In this document: positions 37,234-46,327 of the stretch, in pieces
Layout: every line of letters begins with the position of its first letter
How positions within the stretch are numbered: position 1 is the stretch's first letter
Origin: Alteromonas sp. CI.11.F.A3
GTDB taxonomy: Bacteria > Pseudomonadota > Gammaproteobacteria > Enterobacterales > Alteromonadaceae
DNA length: 64,000 bases
Assembly (NCBI RefSeq): GCF_032925565.1
Contig: NZ_CP136708.1
Location: forward strand, 1,240,001-1,304,000
Reading direction: 5' to 3'
The notes under the pieces: generated by a model
What the model was told of the DNA's origin: nothing
What the model saw: the letters and a program-made list of their open reading frames with translations, nothing else
Database searches by the model: none
Translations under genes and position numbers: made by a program

Positions 37234-37426
37234 TCTGTTTTTTCCTTATCGTTGTTGTAAGACAAAAGACTAAAAGAAAACCTTGATACCTACAATGCTC
37301 TAAATGCCTTAATCTTTTATTTCTTCTAATTTCCATTCATTTCGGGCTTTTTCATTCCCCGAGCCGCTAAAAACAGTAAAATTGTGCGTTTTTAGAGCGG
37401 TTACTACCATTCACTTTAATTTTACA

Positions 37427-37456
37427 TTGCAATAAAAATTTAAAACTTGTTATTGT
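37427..37456 (+). promoter_or_regulatory. Candidate sigma-70 promoter of the SapC gene
   Basis: TTGCAA (37427-37432), 18 bp, TATTGT (37451-37456). Transcription would begin near 37462, exactly where the first predicted leader hairpin starts. Confidence 0.4.
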
Positions 37457-37461
37457 GTGGA

Positions 37462-37593
37462 CGCGTGACTTCATAACGCGAATGCGGGATACTCCCGAGC
37501 GCGTCGCCGAATAGGATGAGAGTGAGTTCATCCGCGCGGCCTACATAATTTTTCGTGGCACCCCTCACTTCTCAGTTATTTTACAGGGGCCAC
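37462..37593 (+). other. Candidate structured 5' leader of the SapC gene
   Basis: A GC-rich block in otherwise AT-rich spacer contains several nearby stems: CGCGT/ACGCG (37462-37466 with 37476-37480), CGGGA/TCCCG (37485-37489 with 37493-37497), GCGCG/CGCGC (37499-37503 with 37533-37537) enclosing GGATGA/TCATCC (37514-37519 with 37528-37533), and a bulged stem GTGG..CCC with GGG..CCAC (37555-37563 with 37586-37593). The last ends 23 bp before the chosen start codon. It matches no riboswitch I recognise. Confidence 0.4.
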
Positions 37594-37616
37594 AGTAAAC
37601 AAGTATGAGAAAGAAA

Positions 37617-38384
37617 ATGGCTATTAATTTTGTACCGCTAGATAAAGAAAAACACAAAGACGTAAAAGTCGCGGTTAGCAATACCTTTAAGTTTGCGAAA
37701 GATACGCACCTTGCTGCAGCCACTATCCGTGAGTTTGCTCAATTAGCTGCTACTATGCCGCTAGTATTTATTGAAGATGCTAATGCTAAACGCCACCATG
37801 TTGTTGCAATGCTTGGTATGGAACAGAACAAAAACCTGTTTCTTACTGGCGACAAATGGCAGGGCCCTCACGTTCCAATGAATATTCTTCGTTACCCTTT
37901 CGATGTTCGCCCTGATGGCGATAAGTTAGGTGTATACATTGATGAAAACAGCGATTTGATCGGTGAAGAGGGCGAAGCCCTATTTACTGACGCTGGTGAG
38001 CCAACGGAATTCTTGCAAAATCGTCAGCAGTTCTTAGCTGACCTTGCTAACAGCGAAATGATGACTCAGCGTTTTGTTCAACAAGTTGTTGACCTAGACC
38101 TGCTAGATCCAATTCAAATTCGTCTTACTTACCAAAGCGGCCAACAACGTAACGTTACTGGTATGCTAAGCATCAATGAAAAGAAAGTACTTGAGTTGCC
38201 AGAAGAGAAAGTAACTGAGCTTCACAAGTCTGGTTTCTTAGGCGCCATGTACGCTGTAATGATGTCAGCAGGTCAATTGAACCGTTTGGTTGAGCTTTCA
38301 AACGGTACAGACAACCCAATTCGCAGCATGCAATTGTCAGTTGTTAAGCCTGAAGAAGCACAAGCTGAAGCGCCAAGCGCATAG
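37617..38384 (+). CDS. SapC family protein
   Basis: Protein of 255 residues matching the SapC family through MAINFVPLDKEKHKDVKV at the start, the central EFLQNRQQFLADL and the C-terminal half. The family is named after an S-layer-associated protein, but its function is not settled; in marine bacteria such genes often lie near TonB receptors and tryptophan-halogenase-like genes, which are absent here. The start at 37617 is preferred to 37605 because it has GAGAAAG upstream and matches the family start. No signal peptide is visible. A terminator follows. Confidence 0.85.
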   Translation: MAINFVPLDKEKHKDVKVAVSNTFKFAKDTHLAAATIREFAQLAATMPLVFIEDANAKRHHVVAMLGMEQNKNLFLTGDKWQGPHVPMNILRYPFDVRPDGDKLGVYIDENSDLIGEEGEALFTDAGEPTEFLQNRQQFLADLANSEMMTQRFVQQVVDLDLLDPIQIRLTYQSGQQRNVTGMLSINEKKVLELPEEKVTELHKSGFLGAMYAVMMSAGQLNRLVELSNGTDNPIRSMQLSVVKPEEAQAEAPSA

Positions 38385-38431
38385 GCTTTATCATCCACTA
38401 GGATGATGTAAACCGCTAAGCTAGATAAAAA

Positions 38432-38463
38432 ACCGATACTGGGAAACGAGTATCGGTTTTTCG
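38432..38463 (+). terminator. Intrinsic terminator of the SapC gene
   Basis: AACCGATACT (38432-38441) pairs perfectly with AGTATCGGTT (38450-38459), followed by TTTT. Confidence 0.9.
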
Positions 38464-38603
38464 TATTTAAAGTCTGTAGTTTTTTCTAACCCCTATTTAT
38501 TTTGCCCCTCTTTTCTTAGGGGTTATCAACTACTTCGCCAAAACACTGTATGTAACTACAGTTTAAAGCCAGTAAATACGTGGCCTTCACTATGCTTTTT
38601 AGC

Positions 38604-38633
38604 TTGACAGTGGGGATCATTGATACCTAAACT
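38604..38633 (+). promoter_or_regulatory. Candidate promoter of the dcw cluster
   Basis: TTGACA (38604-38609), 18 bp, TAAACT (38628-38633), placing the start of transcription near 38640. It is the best -35/-10 pair between the SapC terminator and mraZ. TGACAGT (38605-38611) and ACTGTCA (38631-38637) form a wide inverted repeat spanning it. Confidence 0.6.
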
Positions 38634-38642
38634 GTCAGTTAG

Positions 38643-38667
38643 TGGGTAAATGTGGCGAATAGTGGAT
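38643..38667 (+). promoter_or_regulatory. Candidate MraZ operator: three TGGNN repeats with 5-bp spacers
   Basis: TGGGT (38643-38647), TGGCG (38653-38657) and TGGAT (38663-38667) are separated by exactly five bases. E. coli MraZ binds three TGGGN repeats with 5-nt spacers upstream of mraZ and represses the cluster. The spacing here is identical, although only the first repeat is a full match. The site lies just after the predicted transcription start, where bound MraZ would block the promoter. Confidence 0.6.
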
Positions 38668-38741
38668 CGAACCATCATTGTTTTGCAGATCAGTACTCAA
38701 AAAACAAGAAAACCAAGAGCAAAATATAGAAGGCTAGGGGA

Positions 38742-39200
38742 ATGTTCCGCGGCGCTAACGCAATCAATCTAGACACAAAAGGCAGACTAGCGATACCAAC
38801 AAAGTATCGGCAGTCGCTGCTGGATGATTGTAATGGACAGCTGGTCTGTACGGTCGATACACAGCAAAGTTGTTTGCTGCTTTACCCACTTCCCGAATGG
38901 GAAGAAATTGAGCTTAAACTCATTAAGTTTTCAAGCATGATTCCGGCGGAAAGACGCATGCAGCGTTTGTTGCTGGGGCATGCAACAGAAGGTGAAATGG
39001 ATAAAAGCGGACGAATTCTGCTGCCTACTCCTTTACGCCTTCATGCTCACCTATCAAAAGAAGTCATGTTAGTTGGTCAGTTGAATAAGTTTGAAATTTG
39101 GGATGCCGAAGTATGGGCTGAGCAAGTTGAGCTTGATATGGATACCGAACGCAAAGGCGAATTTGAACTCACCGAACGTTTACAGGACTTTTCCTTATGA
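38742..39200 (+). CDS. mraZ: Transcriptional regulator MraZ
   Basis: First gene of the division and cell-wall cluster, 152 residues. Two AbrB-like DNA-binding repeats are visible: [17 protein letters not shown] (residues 7-23) and [16 protein letters not shown] (about 85-100), each with the DxxGR signature. In E. coli it represses its own cluster from repeats upstream; matching repeats are seen at 38643-38667. The stop overlaps the rsmH ATG (ATGA). Confidence 0.95.
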   Translation: MFRGANAINLDTKGRLAIPTKYRQSLLDDCNGQLVCTVDTQQSCLLLYPLPEWEEIELKLIKFSSMIPAERRMQRLLLGHATEGEMDKSGRILLPTPLRLHAHLSKEVMLVGQLNKFEIWDAEVWAEQVELDMDTERKGEFELTERLQDFSL

Positions 39201-40138
39201 GCCAATCTAACGAATTCAAACATGTTTCCGTGTTACTCGATGAGTGCATAGAAGCCTTAGCCATCAAACCTAACGGCATTTATATTGATGCCACATTTGG
39301 CCGTGGAGGCCATTCTGCGCATATTCTTGATGCACTTGGTAGCGATGGAACTTTAATTGCGTTTGATCGCGACCCACAGGCCATAGAAGCGGCTAAGCGT
39401 TTTGCCGATGATAGTCGTTTCCGTATTATTCATTCTCCTTTTGGTGACATGGCTGAAGAAATTGAAGCCCTTGGTTTAACCGGAAAGATTGACGGCGTAT
39501 TAATGGACTTGGGTGTTTCATCCCCTCAGCTTGATGATGCCGAACGTGGATTTAGTTTTCTTCGTGACGGCCCGTTAGATATGCGTATGGACACTTCACG
39601 TGGTGAAAGTGCAGCCGATTGGCTAGCCCGTGCTGAAGAACAAGACATTACCCAAGTGATTAAAGAATTTGGTGAAGAGAAGTTTGGCAAACGTATTGCG
39701 CACGCCATTGTAAATACCCGTGAAACCACACCGATAACGCGTACTGCTCAGTTAGCCGCACTTATTGACGAAGCGGTACCTGTTAAAGATAAGTTTAAAC
39801 ATCCTGCTACTCGGGCATTTCAAGGTATCCGAATTTACATCAATGCTGAACTAGAACAGCTGCGAATAGGCCTAAAAGCAGCCACTCAAGTGTTAGCAAA
39901 AGAAGGGCGTTTGGCGGTTATTTCTTTTCATTCTTTAGAAGACCGTTTAGTAAAACGCTTTATAAAAGACCAAAGCAAAGGCAAATCAGTACCGCATAAT
40001 TTGCCCATAACCCAAGCTGAGATAGATGCCGATAAAGTATTAAAAGCCTTAAGTCGGGCCATAAAACCCTCTGAATTGGAGATTGCGAACAACGTTCGCT
40101 CACGCAGTTCCGTGCTAAGGGTGGCCGAAAAGCTATGA
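39197..40138 (+). CDS. rsmH: 16S rRNA (cytosine1402-N4)-methyltransferase RsmH
   Basis: Methylates C1402 in the ribosomal P site, using S-adenosylmethionine. It is 313 residues. [13 protein letters not shown] opens the protein, [16 protein letters not shown] (about 29-44) is the cofactor loop, and [14 protein letters not shown] and [12 protein letters not shown] are family hallmarks. It overlaps mraZ and ftsL by four bases each, so translation is probably coupled. Confidence 0.96.
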   Translation: MSQSNEFKHVSVLLDECIEALAIKPNGIYIDATFGRGGHSAHILDALGSDGTLIAFDRDPQAIEAAKRFADDSRFRIIHSPFGDMAEEIEALGLTGKIDGVLMDLGVSSPQLDDAERGFSFLRDGPLDMRMDTSRGESAADWLARAEEQDITQVIKEFGEEKFGKRIAHAIVNTRETTPITRTAQLAALIDEAVPVKDKFKHPATRAFQGIRIYINAELEQLRIGLKAATQVLAKEGRLAVISFHSLEDRLVKRFIKDQSKGKSVPHNLPITQAEIDADKVLKALSRAIKPSELEIANNVRSRSSVLRVAEKL

Positions 40139-40470
40139 CGTTAGGTAAGCCTGATAGGGCAAATACAAACTTCAGTTTACTACTGATTATTGTGTCAGAT
40201 TTAACCCGCAACAAGTTGCGGGTTTTGTTGTATTTAGCGGTTCTGCTTAGTGGCATGGCGGTTATTCTCGGTAGCCACCAAAATCGTCAGCAAGTTATTG
40301 CCCTTGAAGACCTGATGCAACAAAAAGATGAGCTTGACGTTGAATGGCGAAACTTAGTGCTAGAACAACGTGCGCTTACCGAACATAACCGCATTGAAAC
40401 CTTGGTTGAAAAGCAACTTGATATGTACCGTCCTACAGCCGATGACGAAGTGGTGGTAAGACTTAAATGA
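40135..40470 (+). CDS. ftsL: Cell division protein FtsL
   Basis: Short bitopic division protein of 111 residues that forms a complex with FtsQ and FtsB and activates FtsWI. One transmembrane helix is at about 27-47 ([18 protein letters not shown]), followed by a periplasmic coiled coil ([19 protein letters not shown]). The sequence is weakly conserved in the family, but position between rsmH and ftsI, length and topology fit. It overlaps both neighbours by ATGA. Confidence 0.92.
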   Translation: MTLGKPDRANTNFSLLLIIVSDLTRNKLRVLLYLAVLLSGMAVILGSHQNRQQVIALEDLMQQKDELDVEWRNLVLEQRALTEHNRIETLVEKQLDMYRPTADDEVVVRLK

Positions 40471-42242
40471 CCACGCCTACCGTCAAACGTAGCCGCAAAG
40501 CGAGCGGAGCAAAACAGAATGTCACACCAAGTTTGGTGCATTGGCGCTTTGTGGTTGTGCTCCTCGTCGTTATCTCGGTTTTTGCGGCGCTTGCTGCCCG
40601 CGCGGCGTTTATTCAAGTTATTGAGCCTGACGAACTTATTCAACAAGGTGATAGCCGTACATTGCGCACGCGCAACATGCCTACCTATCGCGGTTTGGTA
40701 ACGGATAGAAATGGTGTTGAGCTAGCGGTAAGCGTGCCGGTTCGTGCTATTTATGCCGATCCTAAAATTATTCATGAGAACGATGGTTTGGCTGAGCCCC
40801 GCCGTTGGCAGGCGCTTGCCGATGTATTAGGGCAATCGGTAGATAGCTTGCAAGAAAAAGTAAGCAATCCTAAGCGTCGATTTGTGTACCTACAACGTCA
40901 AGTGTCGCCAGCTATGGCAGAGTATGTCGATAAGCTTGATATTCCGGGCATTTACTTGCGCCGTGAGAGTCGTCGTTATTATCCAACCGGTGAAGTATCA
41001 GCGCAATTAATCGGGGTAACCGATGTGGATGATACGGGTGTTGAAGGCTTAGAGCGTATGTACGATGACTGGCTAACTGGCACGCCAGGCTCACGTAAAA
41101 TTCGTCGCGATGCCAAAGGCCGTCAGGTAGAAATTTTAGAAACTACCTCGGGTGAAGATGCGGGTAATCTGCAGCTGACTATCGACCAGCGTATTCAGGC
41201 TTTGGCGTACAAAGAAATTAAAGAAGCCATGATTTACTATCAGTCTAGCTCTGCTTCTGCAGTGGTGATTGATGTGAAAACTGGCGACGTACTGGCCATG
41301 GTAAATGCGCCTTCGTTTAACCCTAATGATCGCAGCAATATTTCCCCTCACCGTATGCGTAACCGGGTTATTACCGATGCATTTGAGCCAGGCTCTGCGT
41401 TAAAGCCATTAGCCGTGTTGACCGCCATGGAGTTTGGTGACGTTAACGCAGAAGATGTGATTGATACCAATCCTGGTTGGATGCGTTTAGGCGGAAGCTT
41501 AGTTAAAGATTCACGCAATTACGGTGAACTTACCCTTGAAGAAATTATTCAGCATTCGAGCAATATGGGTACCTCGAAACTCGCGCTTTCTGTTCCTAAG
41601 CAGTTTCTACTCGACACATACTACAATATTGGGTTGATGTCAGATACTGGTCTTAATATGGCCGGTGAAAGCAGTGGTATTTTCTACGACCGAAGTCGGT
41701 GGTCTGAGTTTGAACTGGCAACATTGTCATTTGGGTACGGTATTTCCGTGACTACCGCACAACTTGGTAGGTTGTATGCCACTTTGGCTAATGGTGGTAT
41801 CAAGCAGCCATTGAATATTATTAAGTCGCCACAGCAAACCGGATGGCAGGGCCAACCTGAACGGGTAATCAGCGAAGAAAATGCGAAAGCCATCGTGCAA
41901 ATGATGGAAAGCGTAACCCAGCGAGGCGGCACAGCGAAAAAAGCAGCCGTACCAGGTTACCGCGTAGCAGGAAAAACCGGTACAAGTCGTAAAGCAGTCG
42001 CGGGCGGTTATGGCGAAGAATATGTGAATATTTTCGCGGGTATAGCCCCTGTTTCCGACCCCAGACTTGTTACCATTGTGCTTATCAATGAGCCGGGCGG
42101 TGATTTGTATCACGCCGGTGACACGGCAGCACCCGTGTTTTCGTCAATTATGGGCGGCGCATTACATATGCTGAACGTAACCCCTGATGATAAGCATGTA
42201 ACCTCAGGCGCATGGCTAAAAGGGGGCAACCATGGTAGTTAA
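40467..42242 (+). CDS. ftsI: Peptidoglycan transpeptidase FtsI (PBP3)
   Basis: Septal class B penicillin-binding protein of 591 residues that cross-links peptidoglycan, partner of FtsW. One N-terminal transmembrane helix (VVVLLVVISVFAALAA) is followed by the pedestal (RGLVTDRNGVELA) and transpeptidase domain. Catalytic Ser310 is in GSALKP (SxxK), SSN in the HSSNMGTS segment, and GKTGTSRK is the KTG box. It overlaps ftsL by 4 bp and murE by 11 bp. Confidence 0.96.
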   Translation: MTTPTVKRSRKASGAKQNVTPSLVHWRFVVVLLVVISVFAALAARAAFIQVIEPDELIQQGDSRTLRTRNMPTYRGLVTDRNGVELAVSVPVRAIYADPKIIHENDGLAEPRRWQALADVLGQSVDSLQEKVSNPKRRFVYLQRQVSPAMAEYVDKLDIPGIYLRRESRRYYPTGEVSAQLIGVTDVDDTGVEGLERMYDDWLTGTPGSRKIRRDAKGRQVEILETTSGEDAGNLQLTIDQRIQALAYKEIKEAMIYYQSSSASAVVIDVKTGDVLAMVNAPSFNPNDRSNISPHRMRNRVITDAFEPGSALKPLAVLTAMEFGDVNAEDVIDTNPGWMRLGGSLVKDSRNYGELTLEEIIQHSSNMGTSKLALSVPKQFLLDTYYNIGLMSDTGLNMAGESSGIFYDRSRWSEFELATLSFGYGISVTTAQLGRLYATLANGGIKQPLNIIKSPQQTGWQGQPERVISEENAKAIVQMMESVTQRGGTAKKAAVPGYRVAGKTGTSRKAVAGGYGEEYVNIFAGIAPVSDPRLVTIVLINEPGGDLYHAGDTAAPVFSSIMGGALHMLNVTPDDKHVTSGAWLKGGNHGS

Positions 42243-43824
42243 TTCCTTTATTCAAAGTGCCCGTGCGCTACTGGCAAAATTTGGTATCGATGCACCCGAT
42301 ATTCGTATCGAAGGGTTAACCTTAGATAGCCGCGAAGTGAATACTAAAACCGCATTTGTTGCGGTCAAAGGTCACGAACGTGACGGAAGAGATTTCATAC
42401 CTCAAGCCATTAGTTTAGGGGCGCGTGTCATTCTGGCGCAAACTGACGACAGTCAGGCCCATGGTCATCTCGAAATGCGTGACCATTCGGTGATTATTTC
42501 GCTATATCAATTACCTAGCATGTTATCGGCACTGGCGGCTGCGTTTTACGACTATCCGGCTTTGAAAATGATGACGGTGGCGGTGACTGGGACTAACGGA
42601 AAAACCTCGACAGTTCAATTGCTTACCCAGTTAAAAGATGCTCTGGGGACGCGCAGTGCCAGTGTGGGAACCTTAGGTAGTAGCGTATATGAAGGTGAAA
42701 ATACCCAATGGGTAACAACCGCTGCAGCTAATACCACCCCCGATGCTATTCGTCTGCAGTACGTGTTGGCAGACTTTGTGCAATGTGAAGTGCGACATAC
42801 GGCGTTTGAAGCCAGTTCTCATGCATTAGTGCAAGGCCGGTTAAGCCAAGTGAAAACAGATATTGCAGTATTCACTAATTTAACCCGTGACCATCTAGAT
42901 TATCACGGCACCATGGAAGAGTACGCGAAGGCAAAACGGTTGTTGTTAGATCAACCTGGCCTTGAAGCTGTAGTGTTGAATGTAAACGATAGCGAAAGCC
43001 AGAATTGGGCTAACTATTTAGATACAAATGCAGCTAAGCATAAAGGGTTAGAGAGAAGCGAAGATAAAAAGCCGAGCGTTATTCGAGTATGGACAGGATT
43101 TGAACCCACTGAAGACATTCTAACCACGCACAAACAACCACAAGATCGCCATTGTTTCGCCACAAATGTTTCATACCATTCCTCAGGAATTCGATTCGAC
43201 CTTGTTTCTTCATGGGGCGCAGCGCCTATTGAATTGGCATTGTTTGGCTCGTTTAACGTGAGCAATGCGTTAAGCGCTATTTCATGCTTATTGGCGCAGG
43301 GCGAACGCTTTGAAAATGTAGTGCGGGTAGTGAATGGTTTACAACCTGTACCGGGAAGAATGGAAGTGTTTCCCGTCGAAGGCAGTGCCAGCATGGTCGT
43401 TGATTATGCGCACACACCCGACGCGTTAGAGCAAGTGCTGAAAAGCGCTAAAACACATACCGCGGGTAAAGTGTGGTGCGTGTTTGGATGTGGTGGCGAT
43501 CGTGATAAAGGCAAACGCCCCTTAATGGGAGAGGCGGCTGAGCAGTATGCAGATGTCATTGTCATTACAACTGATAACAGTCGTAGTGAGTCGCCTGAAA
43601 GCATTGCTAGTGATATTAAGGCGGGTTTGCAACGTGCCAACGATGCAGTAGAAGAAGCAGATAGAGAAAAAGCTATTCGCTATTGCTTAGAAAATGCAGA
43701 TAAGAACGACATCATTGTAGTGGCTGGTAAAGGCCATGAAGATTACCAAATTATTGGTACCCAACAGACAGACTATAACGAACGTACAGTTGTGGCTCGA
43801 CTACAACAGGAGTACAAAAAATGA
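42232..43824 (+). CDS. murE: UDP-MurNAc-tripeptide synthetase MurE
   Basis: ATP-dependent ligase that adds the third stem residue, expected to be meso-diaminopimelate. It is 530 residues. GTNGKTSTVQLL is the ATP loop; HTAFEASSHALVQGRL holds the conserved central motif; DYAHTPDALEQVL and FGCGGDRDKGKRP mark the C-terminal domain. The substrate-selecting motif usually written DNPR reads DNSR (within TTDNSRSE). Proline is thus replaced, with Asn and Arg kept. The stop overlaps the murF ATG. Confidence 0.95.
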   Translation: MVVNSFIQSARALLAKFGIDAPDIRIEGLTLDSREVNTKTAFVAVKGHERDGRDFIPQAISLGARVILAQTDDSQAHGHLEMRDHSVIISLYQLPSMLSALAAAFYDYPALKMMTVAVTGTNGKTSTVQLLTQLKDALGTRSASVGTLGSSVYEGENTQWVTTAAANTTPDAIRLQYVLADFVQCEVRHTAFEASSHALVQGRLSQVKTDIAVFTNLTRDHLDYHGTMEEYAKAKRLLLDQPGLEAVVLNVNDSESQNWANYLDTNAAKHKGLERSEDKKPSVIRVWTGFEPTEDILTTHKQPQDRHCFATNVSYHSSGIRFDLVSSWGAAPIELALFGSFNVSNALSAISCLLAQGERFENVVRVVNGLQPVPGRMEVFPVEGSASMVVDYAHTPDALEQVLKSAKTHTAGKVWCVFGCGGDRDKGKRPLMGEAAEQYADVIVITTDNSRSESPESIASDIKAGLQRANDAVEEADREKAIRYCLENADKNDIIVVAGKGHEDYQIIGTQQTDYNERTVVARLQQEYKK

Positions 43825-45251
43825 TAACTACAACACTGTCGTGGATAGCCAGCCAAATAGACGGCAAACTTGACGGACAAGATTGTGAAGTCAATGCAGT
43901 AAGTACAGACACGCGAACCTTAGATTCGGGCTCTGTGTATCTTGCATTAAAAGGCGAGAACTTTGACGGCCACGCCTTTGCAACAAGCGCTGAAAAAGCA
44001 GGCGCAAGTGCAATTATTGCCAGCGAACCTGTGAATGTATCCATTCCTGTGGTGTATGTTGAAGACACTAAACTGGCCTTAGGTCTTTTAGGCGCTGCCG
44101 TAAAACGCGAAGTGGCACCTAAAACCATCGCTGTTACAGGAAGTAGCGGTAAAACTACCGTGAAAGAAATGTGTGCGGCCATCCTTGAGCGCCGTGGCTC
44201 AGTACTCGCCACAAACGGCAATTTCAATAATGATATTGGGGTTCCGCTTACCTTACTTCGCCTAGAGCAACACCACGAATATGCGGTGATGGAATTAGGC
44301 GCAAACCACCTAGGTGAAATTGCTTACACCACTAATCTGGTTAAGCCAGACGTTGCCACTATTGTAAATGCCGCTGCTTCTCACCTTGAAGGGTTCGGAA
44401 GTTTGTTAGGTGTAGCGCGTGCAAAAAGCGAAATTTTTAAAGGCTTAGGCGATAGCGGCATTGCCATTGTTAATCTAGACAGCCAATTTGCCGATTTCTG
44501 GCAAGGTAAGCTTAAGCAAAAGCGGGTGTTAACCTTCTCGCCAATGCAAAAGAACGAAGCCGATTTTACGGCAGAAGACATCATTGTAGGCCTTGATGGC
44601 TGCGCAGCATTTCAGTTGTGTAGCAACGAAGGTGAAGCTGCTATTCAATTAACTATTCCAGGTATTCACAATGTTGGGAATGCGCTAGTAGCTGCGGCCC
44701 TTACCATGCAATTAGGTGCCACCCTTGAGAACGTGCGTGACGGTTTGCTTGCGATGAAGCAAGTGAAAGGGCGCTTAAATGTTAAGACCTTGGGCAGCCA
44801 AGTGCGTTTGCTTGATGACACCTACAACGCCAATGTTGCCTCTGTGAATGCGGCTATCGATACACTAAGTACTTTCTCTGGCATCAATGTTTTGATATTG
44901 GGCGACATGAAAGAGCTGGGCGAAAAAGCGCGCTTTTATCATGAGCAAGTAGGTAATTACGCATTGAGTAAAGGCATTGATTACCTGTATTCGTTTGGTG
45001 TGCTAAGTCAGTCTGCGAGTGCCGTGTTTGATGATGTTACAGGAAAAAATGCGGCTGGAAAAAACAGCGGTCATTTCACCGATATCGACAGTTTAATGCA
45101 AGCGCTAGAGCAAGACTTACAAGTAGAACAACAAGATATTTCAATTTTAGTAAAAGGCTCACGCAGTTCTCGTATGGAACGCGTGGTAGAGGCGATTGAG
45201 GCCTCTTCGCTGGGAAAGTTTGAACGCCGTCGGGAGCGTATTGCATGTTAA
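43821..45251 (+). CDS. murF: UDP-MurNAc-pentapeptide synthetase MurF
   Basis: Adds D-Ala-D-Ala to the UDP-MurNAc-tripeptide, the last cytoplasmic ligation of the stem. It is 476 residues, with [19 protein letters not shown] at the N-terminus, the ATP loop [25 protein letters not shown], and [15 protein letters not shown] in the C-terminal part. Its substrate comes from ddl (51791) and murE. It overlaps mraY by seven bases. Confidence 0.95.
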   Translation: MITTTLSWIASQIDGKLDGQDCEVNAVSTDTRTLDSGSVYLALKGENFDGHAFATSAEKAGASAIIASEPVNVSIPVVYVEDTKLALGLLGAAVKREVAPKTIAVTGSSGKTTVKEMCAAILERRGSVLATNGNFNNDIGVPLTLLRLEQHHEYAVMELGANHLGEIAYTTNLVKPDVATIVNAAASHLEGFGSLLGVARAKSEIFKGLGDSGIAIVNLDSQFADFWQGKLKQKRVLTFSPMQKNEADFTAEDIIVGLDGCAAFQLCSNEGEAAIQLTIPGIHNVGNALVAAALTMQLGATLENVRDGLLAMKQVKGRLNVKTLGSQVRLLDDTYNANVASVNAAIDTLSTFSGINVLILGDMKELGEKARFYHEQVGNYALSKGIDYLYSFGVLSQSASAVFDDVTGKNAAGKNSGHFTDIDSLMQALEQDLQVEQQDISILVKGSRSSRMERVVEAIEASSLGKFERRRERIAC

Positions 45252-46327
45252 TTTGGCTAGCTGACTGGCTGACACAATTTGATACTGGGTTTAACGTATT
45301 TTCATACCTTACCCTAAGAGCGATTTTAAGTACGTTAACGGCGTTGCTCATTGCTATTTTAATTGGCCCAAAAATGATTCGTTATCTGCAAACTATGCAG
45401 ATAGGGCAAACCGTTCGTGATGATGGCCCGCAAAGTCATTTATCTAAATCGGGTACACCTACTATGGGCGGCCTACTGATTTTAGCGGCTATCGTAGTCA
45501 GTGTTTTACTGTGGGCAGATTTAAGCAACCGCTACGTATTAGTGACCTTAGCCGTGGTGGTGTCTTACGGCATTATTGGCTTTGTTGATGATTACCGCAA
45601 AGTTATTCGCAAAGACTCAAAAGGCTTGATTGCTCGCTGGAAGTATTTCTGGCAGTCGGTGGTGGCTATTGGGGTTGCTTTTTTCTTATATAGCAGCGCC
45701 ACGTTAAGTGCTGAAACCTCGTTGCTTATCCCCTTCTTTAAAGAAGTGTTTCCGCAACTAGGCGCCTTTTTTATCATTATTACTTACTTTGCCATTGTGG
45801 GCACAAGTAACGCGGTAAACCTAACTGATGGCCTAGATGGTTTAGCCATCGTGCCCACTATTTTAGTGGCAGGCGCTTTCGCTATTTTTGCTTATGTAAC
45901 CGGGAACGCAAACTTCGCCGATTACCTCAACATTCCACATATTCCACTTACTAGTGAGTTGGTTATTGTGTGTACGGCCATTGTCGGCGCTGGGCTAGGA
46001 TTTTTATGGTTTAACACTTATCCCGCACAAGTGTTTATGGGGGATGTAGGTTCATTGGCGTTAGGTGGAACATTAGGCGTGCTCGCTGTGCTAGTTCGCC
46101 AAGAAATTGTACTGATTATTATGGGCGGTGTGTTTGTCGTTGAAACGCTATCGGTCATTTTGCAGGTGGGGTCATTTAAGTTGCGTGGACAACGCATTTT
46201 TAGAATGGCACCTATTCATCACCATTACGAATTAAAAGGTTGGCCAGAGCCTCGAGTTATAGTGCGCTTCTGGATCATTTCTATCATTTTAGTCCTTGTT
46301 GGGCTGGCAACGTTGAAGCTTAGGTAA
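45245..46327 (+). CDS. mraY: Phospho-MurNAc-pentapeptide translocase MraY
   Basis: Integral membrane enzyme of 360 residues that transfers phospho-MurNAc-pentapeptide to undecaprenyl phosphate, making lipid I. About ten transmembrane helices are apparent. Conserved loops include [19 protein letters not shown] (catalytic aspartates), [25 protein letters not shown] and [13 protein letters not shown]. Its stop shares one base with the murD ATG (TAATG). Confidence 0.97.
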   Translation: MLIWLADWLTQFDTGFNVFSYLTLRAILSTLTALLIAILIGPKMIRYLQTMQIGQTVRDDGPQSHLSKSGTPTMGGLLILAAIVVSVLLWADLSNRYVLVTLAVVVSYGIIGFVDDYRKVIRKDSKGLIARWKYFWQSVVAIGVAFFLYSSATLSAETSLLIPFFKEVFPQLGAFFIIITYFAIVGTSNAVNLTDGLDGLAIVPTILVAGAFAIFAYVTGNANFADYLNIPHIPLTSELVIVCTAIVGAGLGFLWFNTYPAQVFMGDVGSLALGGTLGVLAVLVRQEIVLIIMGGVFVVETLSVILQVGSFKLRGQRIFRMAPIHHHYELKGWPEPRVIVRFWIISIILVLVGLATLKLR

